Part shown: piece after piece, positions 1-7,884 of the stretch | Position numbering within the stretch: position 1 is the first letter of the stretch | Layout of the letters: each line of letters begins with the position of its first letter | DNA from: a virus | Virus record (IMG/VR): IMGVR_UViG_3300027747_002867 | Span: 1 to 26,159 of that record | DNA length: 26,159 nucleotides | Strand: one strand, 5' to 3' | The notes under the pieces: model-generated | Told to the model about the DNA's origin: nothing | Databases searched by the model: none | Seen by the model: the letters and a program-made list of their open reading frames with translations, nothing else | Made by a program: the position numbers and the translations under genes

Positions 1-1188
1 AATACCAGAAAATATCGGACCGCTTGGAGCTGCTGTTGTTGTTGTGGTTGGGGCTACCGTAGTTGTTGTGGTTGGGGCTACCGTAGTTGTTGTGGTTGGG
101 GCTTCCGTAGTTGTTGTGGTTGGGGCTTCCGTAGTTGTTGTGGTTGGGGCGTCCGTAGTTGTTGTGGTTGGGGCGTCCGTAGTTGTTGTGGTTGGGGCGT
201 CCGTAGTTGTTGTGGTTGGAGCGTCCGTAGTTGTTGTGGTTGGAGCGTCCGTAGTTGTTGTGGTTGGAGCATCCGTAGTTGTTGTGGTTGGCGCATCCGT
301 AGTTGTTGTGGTTGGAGCGTCTGTTGTTGTAGTCGAACCAACTGTTTGATCGATAGCTCCCTCTAGACCAATAACTGTAGAAAGAACAGGTAAAATCTCA
401 GCATGAGTAGCATCCCAGTCTCCAATAGCAGCATTATTGCCATCACCATTTTCTCCAAGATTTTGTAAATTATCAAAAATATTACCATTTTGAGTAAAGT
501 TTTCTGTTGCTGTTGCTATAAAATTTGCTTCATCTGATGATAATACCAAATCTTCTTGTGTACTTTGGATTCCAATGCCTGTCTCAAAACTACTTCTAGT
601 CAACCCATAAACAGCTAATGCTTTTCCAAAGCCATCCCACAAAACTCCGTCTCCACCATTCCATAAAACCCCATTATTATCAGCTACTCTTTTAAGAATA
701 GGAACAATAGCACCACCTAGTTTAACTACATTATTAATACTAGACCAACTCATTTCAAAAGAAAGATAAGAACTTGCCCCAGTTCCATTTTTCAAAATAT
801 TTAGAGTTACTGGACCAAGAGTTAATTTAGTTGTAGAGTTATATGTTGTAGAAACAGTATTATAATTTACTCTTATATTATCAATAACCTTGGCATTGCC
901 ATAAGCCTTGTTTGTATAATAAATTTTTATACTATGTGTTGATGTTTGTAAATCTAATAATTGAAGTTCATTATTACCTGATATTCCTGGTTTATTATCT
1001 CCCCACTGAGCTATGGTTTTAGTACTTACTCTATTTTTAGAATCCGTAGAGCTAGTAGTAATATAAAAGTGAGGATCTCCCCAAGCTCCTACTGTCATAG
1101 CTGATAGTGTTGATAATGGAGGGGCTGGTGGTTTTGGTGGATTGACCTTAGCTCGTCCATTTACTATAAAAAATTTACCACTTTTCAT
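1..1188 (-). CDS. GDPHF/von Willebrand D-like virion protein with Thr-rich repeats (partial, C-terminus off window)
   Basis: The minus frame is open from ATG at 1188 to the window edge (396 codons, no stop). Residues 17-24 are Pro-rich, and GDPHF at about residues 37-41 is the signature that opens von Willebrand type D domains. A beta-rich region follows, with an Asn/Gly-rich stretch, and from about residue 283 a tail of TTTTT(D/E/V)AP repeats. It is the last gene of the tail unit, just after the tail fibre, so a surface-exposed, adhesin-like or fibre-associated virion protein is inferred. GDPHF-type domains are known mainly from extracellular proteins. The start has only a weak upstream AGAG. 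The product beyond the repeat (AAPSGPIFSGI) is unseen. Confidence 0.75.
   Translation of the reverse strand, partial: MKSGKFFIVNGRAKVNPPKPPAPPLSTLSAMTVGAWGDPHFYITTSSTDSKNRVSTKTIAQWGDNKPGISGNNELQLLDLQTSTHSIKIYYTNKAYGNAKVIDNIRVNYNTVSTTYNSTTKLTLGPVTLNILKNGTGASSYLSFEMSWSSINNVVKLGGAIVPILKRVADNNGVLWNGGDGVLWDGFGKALAVYGLTRSSFETGIGIQSTQEDLVLSSDEANFIATATENFTQNGNIFDNLQNLGENGDGNNAAIGDWDATHAEILPVLSTVIGLEGAIDQTVGSTTTTDAPTTTTTDAPTTTTTDAPTTTTTDAPTTTTTDAPTTTTTDAPTTTTTDAPTTTTTDAPTTTTTEAPTTTTTEAPTTTTTVAPTTTTTVAPTTTTTAAPSGPIFSGI
59..322. repeat. 24-bp tandem repeat, 11 near-identical copies
   Basis: The unit starts GTAGTTGTTGTGGTTGG and recurs every 24 bp at 59, 83, 107, 131 and so on to 299, with degenerate half-copies on both sides (about 35-58 and 323-340). 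On the minus strand each unit encodes eight residues, TTTTT-x-AP, where x is Asp, Glu or Val. Variants are ordered in runs (Val near the left, then Glu, then Asp), as expected from repeat duplication. It lies in frame inside the GDPHF protein gene. Confidence 0.95.
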
Positions 1189-1255
1189 ATTATATTTCTC
1201 TAGTATAAAGGATTAAATTATTAGCGACTTATAACAAATTTTAAACAAAACTTTA

Positions 1256-3982
1256 TTATGGCGTTCCACCATCTATAATAAAGTATTTCAATGTTGTTGC
1301 TGGTGTTGTATTCGATGAGCCTAATAACTGATTATTAGCAGCATCAAACCTTAAGTTGTTATTAACACTTGGTTTAAGATTACCATCTGTACCGTTAACA
1401 AAAACTAGATTATTAGTATTAGCACTACTAAGATCAACTTCAATATTATTGGCATTAGTTGCTGTACCACTAAGACTACCAACAAATGATGTGCTACTAA
1501 CACTACTTAATCCTGACACAGAAGTAATGGTTCCACCGAGACTAACCGATGTTGAACCAATGGTGACAGAGCTGTTAGCTAGTTGAGAATTATCAACACC
1601 ACTAGCTTTGATGCTAACAGCACCAGAAGAAACACTAAAATCTCCACTATCAAAGCTAGCAATACCCTTAACAGAAGTTGTTGCATCTTTTACATCTGCT
1701 GTGGTTACACCTGTAACCCTACCATAACTATCTCTAGTTACGGATTGAACAAAGGTGACGCCAGCAGAACCACTACTATCAGATTGAGTTACAGTATCAA
1801 GATCAATATTATCAGCATTAACAACTATACGACCAGCTGTACCAACAGCGTCTATAGTGTTACCATTCTTTGTTAAACCAGCACCAGCAGTAATCTGACC
1901 AGCTCCAGAGAATTGAGCAAAAGCTAGGCTCGTTGTTCCAAGAGTAATAACATCGTTTGTTGTTAGTACCCAACCACTATCAGAATTAACCGTACCTTCG
2001 GATACGAAAGTAAATAGTCCAGCAGTAACTTCAGAATCAGAATCAGCATCAGACGCTCTGCTCCAAGATCCAGCAGCTACAACATAGATACCATTTTGAC
2101 TAGCTGTGCTCTGGTTCTTTACCAATACTCTATCGCCAGCTATAACGGCAACCCCGTCAATAGTTTGAGTGCCAGATAGTGTTATATTGGCTGTTGTAGC
2201 AACTCTGACACTTGCTTTAACATCAAGACCCATTCGGGCAGCATCTACGTATGCTTTTGTGGCAGCGTCTTGAGCACTAACTGGATCTGCTAAACTAGTA
2301 ATCTTAACACTATTGAAGGATACGTCACTTGTAGGAACGCTCATTTGATCCAAACGATTGGTTCTTACAGCAGTATTGAAGTCATTAATATTACTAGCAA
2401 CTAAACCACTACCACCAACAGTAAGATTACCATTAACAGTAACTCCACTCATTGTGGGGTTATTTGCAAATACTAGCGACCCTGTTCCTGTTTCATCACT
2501 GATAACTCCGGCTAGTTCAGAACTAGTTGTAGATGACAGAGCATTTAGCTTATTACTAGTATAAAGTACTGTTCCACCACCTCCGAAAGCGACAGAGCTA
2601 GAATCTGTACCAGTAAAGGTTAAGGTATTGCTAGCAGTAAGGGTTTTCCCATCAGCAACAGTTAATGTAGATCCATTCGCTGGAGCTGTGATTGTAACTT
2701 TATTTAGGGTGGTAGCAGTTGCCGCTCCTAAAGTTGGACTAACTAATGTTGGACTATTATTAAAAACTAGTAATCCACTACCAGTTTCATCGCTAATAAC
2801 CCCAGCTAATTGGGAAGATGTTGTTGAAGCAAACTGAGCTAAAGTTCCTGCCACAGCAGCACGACTAGTATCTGTTGGATGAACGTGGTCAGCACGAGCT
2901 GCTGCTGTAGAGGTACCGACGGCTGCGGTACTGTTCATCAAAGGTGTTGAGCTACTCAAACCAGTGATACTATTAAAAGATGTACCTGTTGCTACTCCAA
3001 TGCTTGGAGAAACAAGTGTAGGACTATTAGAAAATACTAAGTTTCCTGATCCAGTTTCATCTGTAACAAGAGTTGAGAGATTGTTGCTACTTGGCGTCAA
3101 CAAAAAAGTTCTAGCATTAGCAGATAGGTCCGTGATCTCTGCTAATTGGATAGTAGGATCACTTAAGCTAACAACATAATTTCCACTATTATGAGTTAAG
3201 GCTATTCCACTACCTGCAGTTAGAGCACTACTAATAGTAAGAGTATTTGTACCGCTATTGTATACAATATCAACACCACTACCACCAACAATACTTGCGC
3301 TAACAGCATTGTCAATAAGAGCATTAACCCCACTAGCAAAGTTAGTAATCAAAGATGTTGGGATACCAGTAACACTAATTGTTTGGTTTCCTGCAACATT
3401 TACAATACCTACTCCAGTACCTTGAATTAAACTTTTAACTCCTAATAGTCCACTAACTGCTGTATTAAAATCCCCAATATATGAACTATTGAGTCCTGTA
3501 ACTGAAAGAGTTTCTATTTTCCCAACGCTGTCGTAACTTGCTCTAATGCCGCTAACACCAGTAATAGTTGATCCGATAATATCTTTAACAGTGTTCTCAT
3601 TTACTGGGGAGCTAATAACAAATCCTTTATCTCCTGTTGGAGTTACAGTAATATTATTTCCAGCAATAACACTTTTTACTGGAAGCAGCCCGCTAACCGC
3701 ACTATTAAAATCGCTTAAATAACTAGAGCTTAAACCAGTAACTGATACTGTGGCAATACCGCTGGTGCCAGCATAAGATATGTTAATGCCGCTAGCGCCT
3801 ACTAAATCACTTCCTATAATAGTGGCCCATGGTAAACTACTCCATAAACTAGTACCATCACCAACCTTAAATTTTTTCAGACTTAGATCGTAACCCATCT
3901 CTCCTTGGGATAGAGGGTCCAGCGAAGCTAGCCACTCTGCTGTTGTTCCACGACGAATCTGAATTTTTGTTAGTGCTGGCAT
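1256..3982 (-). CDS. Tail fibre protein, 908 aa
   Basis: Probable receptor-binding or side fibre. Residues 1-52 (IQIRRGTTAEW, then FKVGDGTSLWSSLPW) match the N-terminal domain seen in Mtd-like and hyaluronidase-like phage fibres, which attaches to the baseplate. Internal repeats follow: DFN(S/T)AV at about 91, 171 and 534, and DETG(S/T)G-x-LVF at about 308, 398 and 497. ADHVHPTDTSR at 364-374 is a common fibre motif. Residues about 585-692 (AGDRVLVKNQ, NGIYVV, then GWVLTT) form another widespread fibre module. It is low-complexity, Ser/Thr/Gly-rich and suited to a trimeric beta fibre. A CGGAG Shine-Dalgarno lies upstream. The C-terminus ends DGGTP. No chaperone domain is seen. Confidence 0.88.
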   Translation of the reverse strand: MPALTKIQIRRGTTAEWLASLDPLSQGEMGYDLSLKKFKVGDGTSLWSSLPWATIIGSDLVGASGINISYAGTSGIATVSVTGLSSSYLSDFNSAVSGLLPVKSVIAGNNITVTPTGDKGFVISSPVNENTVKDIIGSTITGVSGIRASYDSVGKIETLSVTGLNSSYIGDFNTAVSGLLGVKSLIQGTGVGIVNVAGNQTISVTGIPTSLITNFASGVNALIDNAVSASIVGGSGVDIVYNSGTNTLTISSALTAGSGIALTHNSGNYVVSLSDPTIQLAEITDLSANARTFLLTPSSNNLSTLVTDETGSGNLVFSNSPTLVSPSIGVATGTSFNSITGLSSSTPLMNSTAAVGTSTAAARADHVHPTDTSRAAVAGTLAQFASTTSSQLAGVISDETGSGLLVFNNSPTLVSPTLGAATATTLNKVTITAPANGSTLTVADGKTLTASNTLTFTGTDSSSVAFGGGGTVLYTSNKLNALSSTTSSELAGVISDETGTGSLVFANNPTMSGVTVNGNLTVGGSGLVASNINDFNTAVRTNRLDQMSVPTSDVSFNSVKITSLADPVSAQDAATKAYVDAARMGLDVKASVRVATTANITLSGTQTIDGVAVIAGDRVLVKNQSTASQNGIYVVAAGSWSRASDADSDSEVTAGLFTFVSEGTVNSDSGWVLTTNDVITLGTTSLAFAQFSGAGQITAGAGLTKNGNTIDAVGTAGRIVVNADNIDLDTVTQSDSSGSAGVTFVQSVTRDSYGRVTGVTTADVKDATTSVKGIASFDSGDFSVSSGAVSIKASGVDNSQLANSSVTIGSTSVSLGGTITSVSGLSSVSSTSFVGSLSGTATNANNIEVDLSSANTNNLVFVNGTDGNLKPSVNNNLRFDAANNQLLGSSNTTPATTLKYFIIDGGTP

Positions 3983-4015
3983 TTTATAATCTCCGGTATA
4001 TTAATATTAAAAGTT

Positions 4016-4279
4016 TTATGGGGTACCACAGTCGAAATTGTAATGGTCTAAGTAATCATCTAGTCCGCCAATTCTTCCAACATCTAAATTTCCAAATGTA
4101 TTTTCTAAAAATATATCAGGCAAATCACTAAATAGTATTCTTTCTGTATTAACAATTTCCAAATTAAATGTTTGATAATTTTCTATCTCAATATTATTTA
4201 CATTATTAATAAAGCTAGTTTCAATATCTAATACGTAAGTATTTGGTTCTATTTCTATGATAAATGATTCGTCACTCAT
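4016..4279 (-). CDS. Small virion-module protein, 87 aa, unknown
   Basis: Acidic 87-aa protein, largely alternating hydrophobic and polar residues, so probably beta-rich. It contains no recognised motif. Its ATG overlaps the stop of the upstream 134-aa gene (ATGA), so the two are probably translationally coupled. It ends FDCGTP, close to the DGGTP end of the tail fibre. Its place between a tail-type protein and the fibre suggests a tail or fibre connector, which is inference only. Confidence 0.7.
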   Translation of the reverse strand: MSDESFIIEIEPNTYVLDIETSFINNVNNIEIENYQTFNLEIVNTERILFSDLPDIFLENTFGNLDVGRIGGLDDYLDHYNFDCGTP

Positions 4280-4680
4280 GTGTTACAGCTCAAAGCTTCG
4301 TGGGATTGGCTATTTCGTTTTATGATTGTGACTGTTCCAAAAAGAATTCTTGTTGTATACTTGCCTCCTCCAGTATATAAATCATCTGGAGATTGTAGCT
4401 CTAAATCATACTTAGCGTAGTTGAAATCAAAGTTATTAGTACTTGATGCTGGTATCAATAGTGTAATTTTACCATTGTTCTCATCAATACTAAATCTATA
4501 TACACTAGGGTCTATATTATCAGTTGTAAAAATCTGTGTTTGATTTAAATTAGTTTTCCATATAAGTCTTGCACAATATCCTTGTAGTGGTACAACATTT
4601 CTATCTTGATCTTTATATATTAAAGCAAATTTAAAAGATGTTCCTTGTTCTATCGCGAAATCATATTTGCCTGCTGCCAT
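4276..4680 (-). CDS. Beta-sandwich virion protein, 134 aa
   Basis: Begins GKYDFAIEQGTSFKFALIYKD and continues LQGYCARLIWK. This is the recognisable start of a widespread phage family (EQG-T-F ... Y-D ... L-x-GY-x-A-R-x-x-W) placed beside baseplate and fibre genes and resembling the N-terminal fold of BppU-type baseplate proteins. The exact role is not established. It is the first gene after the terminator that closes the capsid unit, so it may start a separate tail transcript. The spacing to the next gene is a 4-nt overlap. Confidence 0.65.
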   Translation of the reverse strand: MAAGKYDFAIEQGTSFKFALIYKDQDRNVVPLQGYCARLIWKTNLNQTQIFTTDNIDPSVYRFSIDENNGKITLLIPASSTNNFDFNYAKYDLELQSPDDLYTGGGKYTTRILFGTVTIIKRNSQSHEALSCNT

Positions 4681-4741
4681 TTTTGAGTTCCGATATAAAT
4701 TGGCTTAGTTGATTAACTGTAACTATATTATGAAATACACC

Positions 4742-4778
4742 TAACATGATTTTATGTTAATTGTATCTTACTAAGATA
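4742..4778. promoter_or_regulatory. Two adjacent perfect dyads upstream of the tail unit
   Basis: TAACAT (4742-4747) pairs with ATGTTA (4754-4759) across a 6-nt loop. Next to it, TATCTTA-C-TAAGATA (4764-4778) is a perfect palindrome with a 1-nt centre. They lie just past the capsid-unit terminator and before the first tail gene, where an operator or promoter for the tail unit would be expected. No convincing -35/-10 pair or T4-type late TATAAATA box was found near them. Confidence 0.4.
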
Positions 4779-4782
4779 TGAA

Positions 4783-4814
4783 AGAAAAAAGGACTGACAT
4801 TGCTGCCAGTCCTT
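4783..4814 (-). terminator. Rho-independent terminator after the major capsid gene
   Basis: AAGGACTG (4789-4796) and CAGTCCTT (4807-4814) form an 8-bp perfect stem with a 10-nt loop. Read on the minus strand, the stem is followed by a run of T (4790 down to 4784, then CTTTC). It lies about 30 nt past the capsid stop, so it should end or attenuate the head transcript. That is common where capsid mRNA must be more abundant than tail mRNA. Confidence 0.85.
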
Positions 4815-4845
4815 AATTCATAACATTGCTTTTTTAAAGCTAAAA

Positions 4846-5856
4846 TTATAGTGAGCCAAGTAGTACTCTACGGTTGTCAAGAACGGCAAAGCCTTGTTCT
4901 GCCCATCCATAGAAACCAGCTCTCTTTTGACGATGAAGTGTATCATCCTCAAAAATTTGAACTTGTTCACGAACTGGCATTATGAAACTGTCTCTCTTAC
5001 GGAGATCTAGCCCAACAACGATCTCACTCTTACCACTTGGTAATGATCCGCTTAGAATGTCGCTATAGAATAGCTGATATTCTTGGCCTTCTCCAAGTTC
5101 ATCAAGATCATGTAGATTGATACCGAATACACGGTTTAGTGTACCATCAGCAGCTGTGTAAATTTCTCTACGTGTTGTTTCATCAACCTGATCAATGCCC
5201 CAGTTACGAATGTCTTCCATGCTTTCTGGAGAAACATAAAGGTCAGTTAGTAAACCACGATTATTACTAGCGGAGTTACCACCACCATTTCTGCGCATAA
5301 CTGTTTTCATAAGACTAACTAGTCTCTTTGTAAATAGTCCATTAGAAGCATCTGAATCATATACAACAATATTACGATCTACACCAGCGGCCATTAGTGT
5401 GTGCCAGCCATCATCGTTCATCTTCTTGACGAATGAAGACTCAAGCACTTCCATAGCGCGACCAACTACGTCCCATCGAGCATCACGAGCATACTTTAGA
5501 AGATAATCAATTGAAGCACCGATATCATAGGTTGGAACCATGATATAATCGCCTTCAACATGACGCTCTGGAATCTGACCGTGATTAGGAATAGTATAGG
5601 CAACAAAGTCTTTCTCTGTGCCAGGAGCAAGAAAATCTAGTGGGAATTCAGGAGTAGCACTTTGAGCTAGTTGAATTGGCTCAAAAATGCCATCTAGAAT
5701 ATCACCACTTAATAGAGCTTGTCTAAGTGGTAACTCAAGAGCCTTTGCAAACTCAGAGTTAGCAGCTAGAGCTACTTCTCTATTTGGTGATCCAGAGCGA
5801 ACCAAGAGATCAGTTAGTTCTGGTGTTGGTTTAAAAGTTTTGGTATTAGCTGACAT
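4846..5856 (-). CDS. Major capsid protein (HK97-fold type), 336 aa
   Basis: Builds the icosahedral head. An acidic/helical N-terminal part (LTDLLVRSGS to LPLRQALLSG) is followed by PEFPLDFLAPGTEKDFVAYTIPNHG and a long alpha/beta body containing DDGWHTLMAAGV, LTDLYVSPESMEDIRNW and a C-terminal RAGFYGWAEQGFAVLDNRRV, as in capsid proteins of HK97-fold phages. It directly follows protease-scaffold and decoration genes. The frame extends 10 codons further upstream, but the start at 5856 is chosen because GGGAG (5867-5863) lies 6 nt before it and the upstream part overlaps the preceding gene. It is followed by a strong terminator. Confidence 0.85.
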   Translation of the reverse strand: MSANTKTFKPTPELTDLLVRSGSPNREVALAANSEFAKALELPLRQALLSGDILDGIFEPIQLAQSATPEFPLDFLAPGTEKDFVAYTIPNHGQIPERHVEGDYIMVPTYDIGASIDYLLKYARDARWDVVGRAMEVLESSFVKKMNDDGWHTLMAAGVDRNIVVYDSDASNGLFTKRLVSLMKTVMRRNGGGNSASNNRGLLTDLYVSPESMEDIRNWGIDQVDETTRREIYTAADGTLNRVFGINLHDLDELGEGQEYQLFYSDILSGSLPSGKSEIVVGLDLRKRDSFIMPVREQVQIFEDDTLHRQKRAGFYGWAEQGFAVLDNRRVLLGSL

Positions 5857-5882
5857 TTTTTTCTCCCTTATTAAAGCTATAA

Positions 5883-6338
5883 TCAAGTAATGTTTACGGA
5901 TAGTTTGACATAACCATCAGCGTCTTTGCTGCCAAGGAACTGACCGACCTTAACACTATTGGTGCTTGATGTACCAACAAGACCATTAACACCAACATAA
6001 GCATCAACGCCAGCTGCTGGAGTAATTCCGTTAACTAGCATATTTGTTGTTACTTGTCCCTGACGTAGTAGTACAACTTTGCCACCAACTTGCACTTCAT
6101 CTTTGTGCCAATTGATATGCTGTCTGGTTAGGTCATAATTTACAACATCATTTAACAAAATGCCTAGAGGCTTGGCTCCGCTGACGGTGGCTGCATATGC
6201 AACTACGCTGTTAGCGTCGTCCATAGCTACACCAGAACCGCTTGTAACAGCAGATACCACACCGCCACGCTCGGCAGTTGTGTTCATGAAAAAGGAAATA
6301 TCTGTAAGTAATTCAATACGATCTGCTTTAAGAGCCAT
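5883..6338 (-). CDS. Probable head decoration protein, 151 aa
   Basis: A small Gly/Val/Thr-rich beta-type protein without membrane segments, between scaffold and major capsid genes, the usual place of the capsid decoration (stabilising) protein. Features: ISFFMNTTAERGGVVS near the N-terminus, AKPLGILLNDV in the middle and a repetitive GVNGLVG, VGQFLG, GYVKLSV C-terminus. GGGAG lies 6 nt before the ATG, with a leader (AATAAGGGAGAA) nearly the same as that of the capsid gene, which suggests matched high expression. The assignment rests mainly on position and composition. Confidence 0.6.
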   Translation of the reverse strand: MALKADRIELLTDISFFMNTTAERGGVVSAVTSGSGVAMDDANSVVAYAATVSGAKPLGILLNDVVNYDLTRQHINWHKDEVQVGGKVVLLRQGQVTTNMLVNGITPAAGVDAYVGVNGLVGTSSTNSVKVGQFLGSKDADGYVKLSVNIT

Positions 6339-6339
6339 G

Positions 6340-7062
6340 TTATTCTCCCTTATTAAGTTTTTTACCTAGTCTAGCACAAACAAATTCAACTAATTCTGCA
6401 CGTGTGGAGTCGATTGAGGAAACCTCATCGCTACCAACACTAAGATTTACAGCTTCTTCTACTTCGACGTTTTCAAGAATGGATGAGTCTACTGTTTCGT
6501 CAATAGATGCTTTCTTTTTGGCATCTTTTGTTTTATCAGTTTCTTTGTCATCTCCCTTTTTGAACTTTTCTAACCATGGTGGCAGCTTGCCGGCCAATAG
6601 ATTTGTCATTGCGTCGAAAGCATCGTCATTTAATGATTCAAATTTTTCTAGAGTAGCTTCAGATGTTTCGTCATCAAAACCACAACTTAAAAGAGAAGCT
6701 TTTCTTTTCATCTTCTTTTCTTTCTTAGCCATCTCTTCTTCTTTCATCATATAGGCAGCAATTACTTCATTAGCCACCTCTAAAGCCGCTTTAAGATTTT
6801 TGTTTTCTTCATCCTTGGCGTCTTCGTCTTCTTTGACTTTTTTAGCAGCTTCTTCTTTTTTAGCTTTTTCTTCCTTCATTTTTACTTCTTCGTCCTTAGC
6901 CTTCTTGGCTGCTTCTTCTTTTTCTGTCTCTAGTGTATTAATGATTTCTGTCTGAGCAGCTACCTGAGTTTGTAGTTCTGTAATTTGATCTTGTAAGCCC
7001 TGAATATTAACTTCAGGAGTTGTCTCGGTAGCTTGTACGGATGCTTCTGTATTATCACTCAT
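6340..7062 (-). CDS. Scaffold protein from an in-frame internal start, 240 aa
   Basis: An ATG at 7062 is in frame with the long gene (residue 274, MSDNTEAS) and is preceded by GGAG at 7075-7072 with 9-nt spacing. The product is exactly the coiled-coil plus C-terminal region without the protease. The layout copies lambda Nu3 inside C and other protease/scaffold pairs, where many free scaffold copies are needed for few protease copies. The start is inferred from sequence only. Confidence 0.6.
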   Translation of the reverse strand: MSDNTEASVQATETTPEVNIQGLQDQITELQTQVAAQTEIINTLETEKEEAAKKAKDEEVKMKEEKAKKEEAAKKVKEDEDAKDEENKNLKAALEVANEVIAAYMMKEEEMAKKEKKMKRKASLLSCGFDDETSEATLEKFESLNDDAFDAMTNLLAGKLPPWLEKFKKGDDKETDKTKDAKKKASIDETVDSSILENVEVEEAVNLSVGSDEVSSIDSTRAELVEFVCARLGKKLNKGE

Positions 7063-7881
7063 ATTACTATTCTCCACATTAGAGGTTGACTGATTGTTAA
7101 ATACACCTGAAATTGATAAATCATCATTTTTTTTATTAAATAATCTATCAACAATATCTTTTGTAAAAATAATACTATCTGGATTAGCTGGTTTTTCAAC
7201 AAAACCCTTACCAGAAAATGTAATATTTCTTAATACTCTACCTATTTTATAATTATCATGCTCACCATCACCACCATATGCTCTAAGATATTTTGTTAAG
7301 TATGCTGTATTCTCATTACGAGCTAAAATTTTATAGCTACCAGTTGTTTTATCAGTTATTCCATAATCGAAACCTTTAAAAAAACATTCCATACTAACAA
7401 ACATATTTCCTGATTCTATACTAGATATTAATTTGTCTGATCTTTCTTTAAGCTCAGGACTTGTAAATGCTCTATAAATTACAGAACCTGTTAATATATG
7501 ATATTTTTCTGGTAAACTATTTATATCTGTATTTTCTGGAATAATTTCACCATCTTCAGTGATGGGCCAATTGTTAGTTATATGTCCAATTATATTACTT
7601 TCGTCGTGTTCGAGATTTGTTGGCTTATCTTCTGGAGTCTTTCGAGCTACCCAAACCTCACCAACTTCAAAAATATCATCATTTTTATTCCATGATGAGC
7701 TTACTAAAATAGATTGAACATAGTATAAGTCTGAATCATTAAACGAAGCTAAACTTTTAATACTAGAAACATTTGGCCTATTTAATAAACAAGGCTCTGC
7801 TATCGAAGCATAAGAAAATGATGCAGATGATGATATTTTGTGTTCAAGTCCGTCGTTGATTTCATGTTGAAATATTTTCAT
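6340..7881 (-). CDS. Prohead protease-scaffold fusion, 513 aa
   Basis: The N-terminal ~250 residues look like a phage prohead serine protease of the herpesvirus/HK97 type. Key points are H100 in GHITNNW, the helix SPELKERSDKLISSIESG (141-158) and VSMEC with candidate nucleophile S163. Residues about 290-395 are a long Glu/Lys/Ala coiled coil, typical of an internal scaffold that is cleaved during head maturation. A globular C-terminus ends at LGKKLNKGE. The gene follows the portal by 3 nt. GAGGT lies 7 nt before the ATG. The protease domain probably cuts the coiled coil and the capsid N-terminus; cleavage sites are not assigned. Confidence 0.78.
   Translation of the reverse strand: MKIFQHEINDGLEHKISSSASFSYASIAEPCLLNRPNVSSIKSLASFNDSDLYYVQSILVSSSWNKNDDIFEVGEVWVARKTPEDKPTNLEHDESNIIGHITNNWPITEDGEIIPENTDINSLPEKYHILTGSVIYRAFTSPELKERSDKLISSIESGNMFVSMECFFKGFDYGITDKTTGSYKILARNENTAYLTKYLRAYGGDGEHDNYKIGRVLRNITFSGKGFVEKPANPDSIIFTKDIVDRLFNKKNDDLSISGVFNNQSTSNVENSNMSDNTEASVQATETTPEVNIQGLQDQITELQTQVAAQTEIINTLETEKEEAAKKAKDEEVKMKEEKAKKEEAAKKVKEDEDAKDEENKNLKAALEVANEVIAAYMMKEEEMAKKEKKMKRKASLLSCGFDDETSEATLEKFESLNDDAFDAMTNLLAGKLPPWLEKFKKGDDKETDKTKDAKKKASIDETVDSSILENVEVEEAVNLSVGSDEVSSIDSTRAELVEFVCARLGKKLNKGE
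7072..7075 (-). promoter_or_regulatory. Internal Shine-Dalgarno for the scaffold start
   Basis: GGAG on the minus strand, inside the coding sequence for the linker between protease and coiled coil. It is 9 nt from an in-frame ATG. The Asn/Ser-rich linker (NNQSTSNVENSN) is where a domain boundary and an embedded signal can be tolerated. Confidence 0.55.
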
Positions 7882-7884
7882 AAT

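Noticed and set aside
35-340. CRISPR-like array or plus-strand Val-rich gene in the tandem repeats
   Set aside because: Units are 24 bp head to tail without unique spacers, and the minus frame continues as coding sequence through 846 nt of normal protein upstream. The plus-strand VVVVVGAS and minus PQQLR frames are by-products of the repeat.
1256-3982. Diversity-generating retroelement acting on the tail fibre
   Set aside because: The N-terminal domain resembles Mtd, but no reverse transcriptase, template repeat or C-type-lectin variable end is visible in the window.
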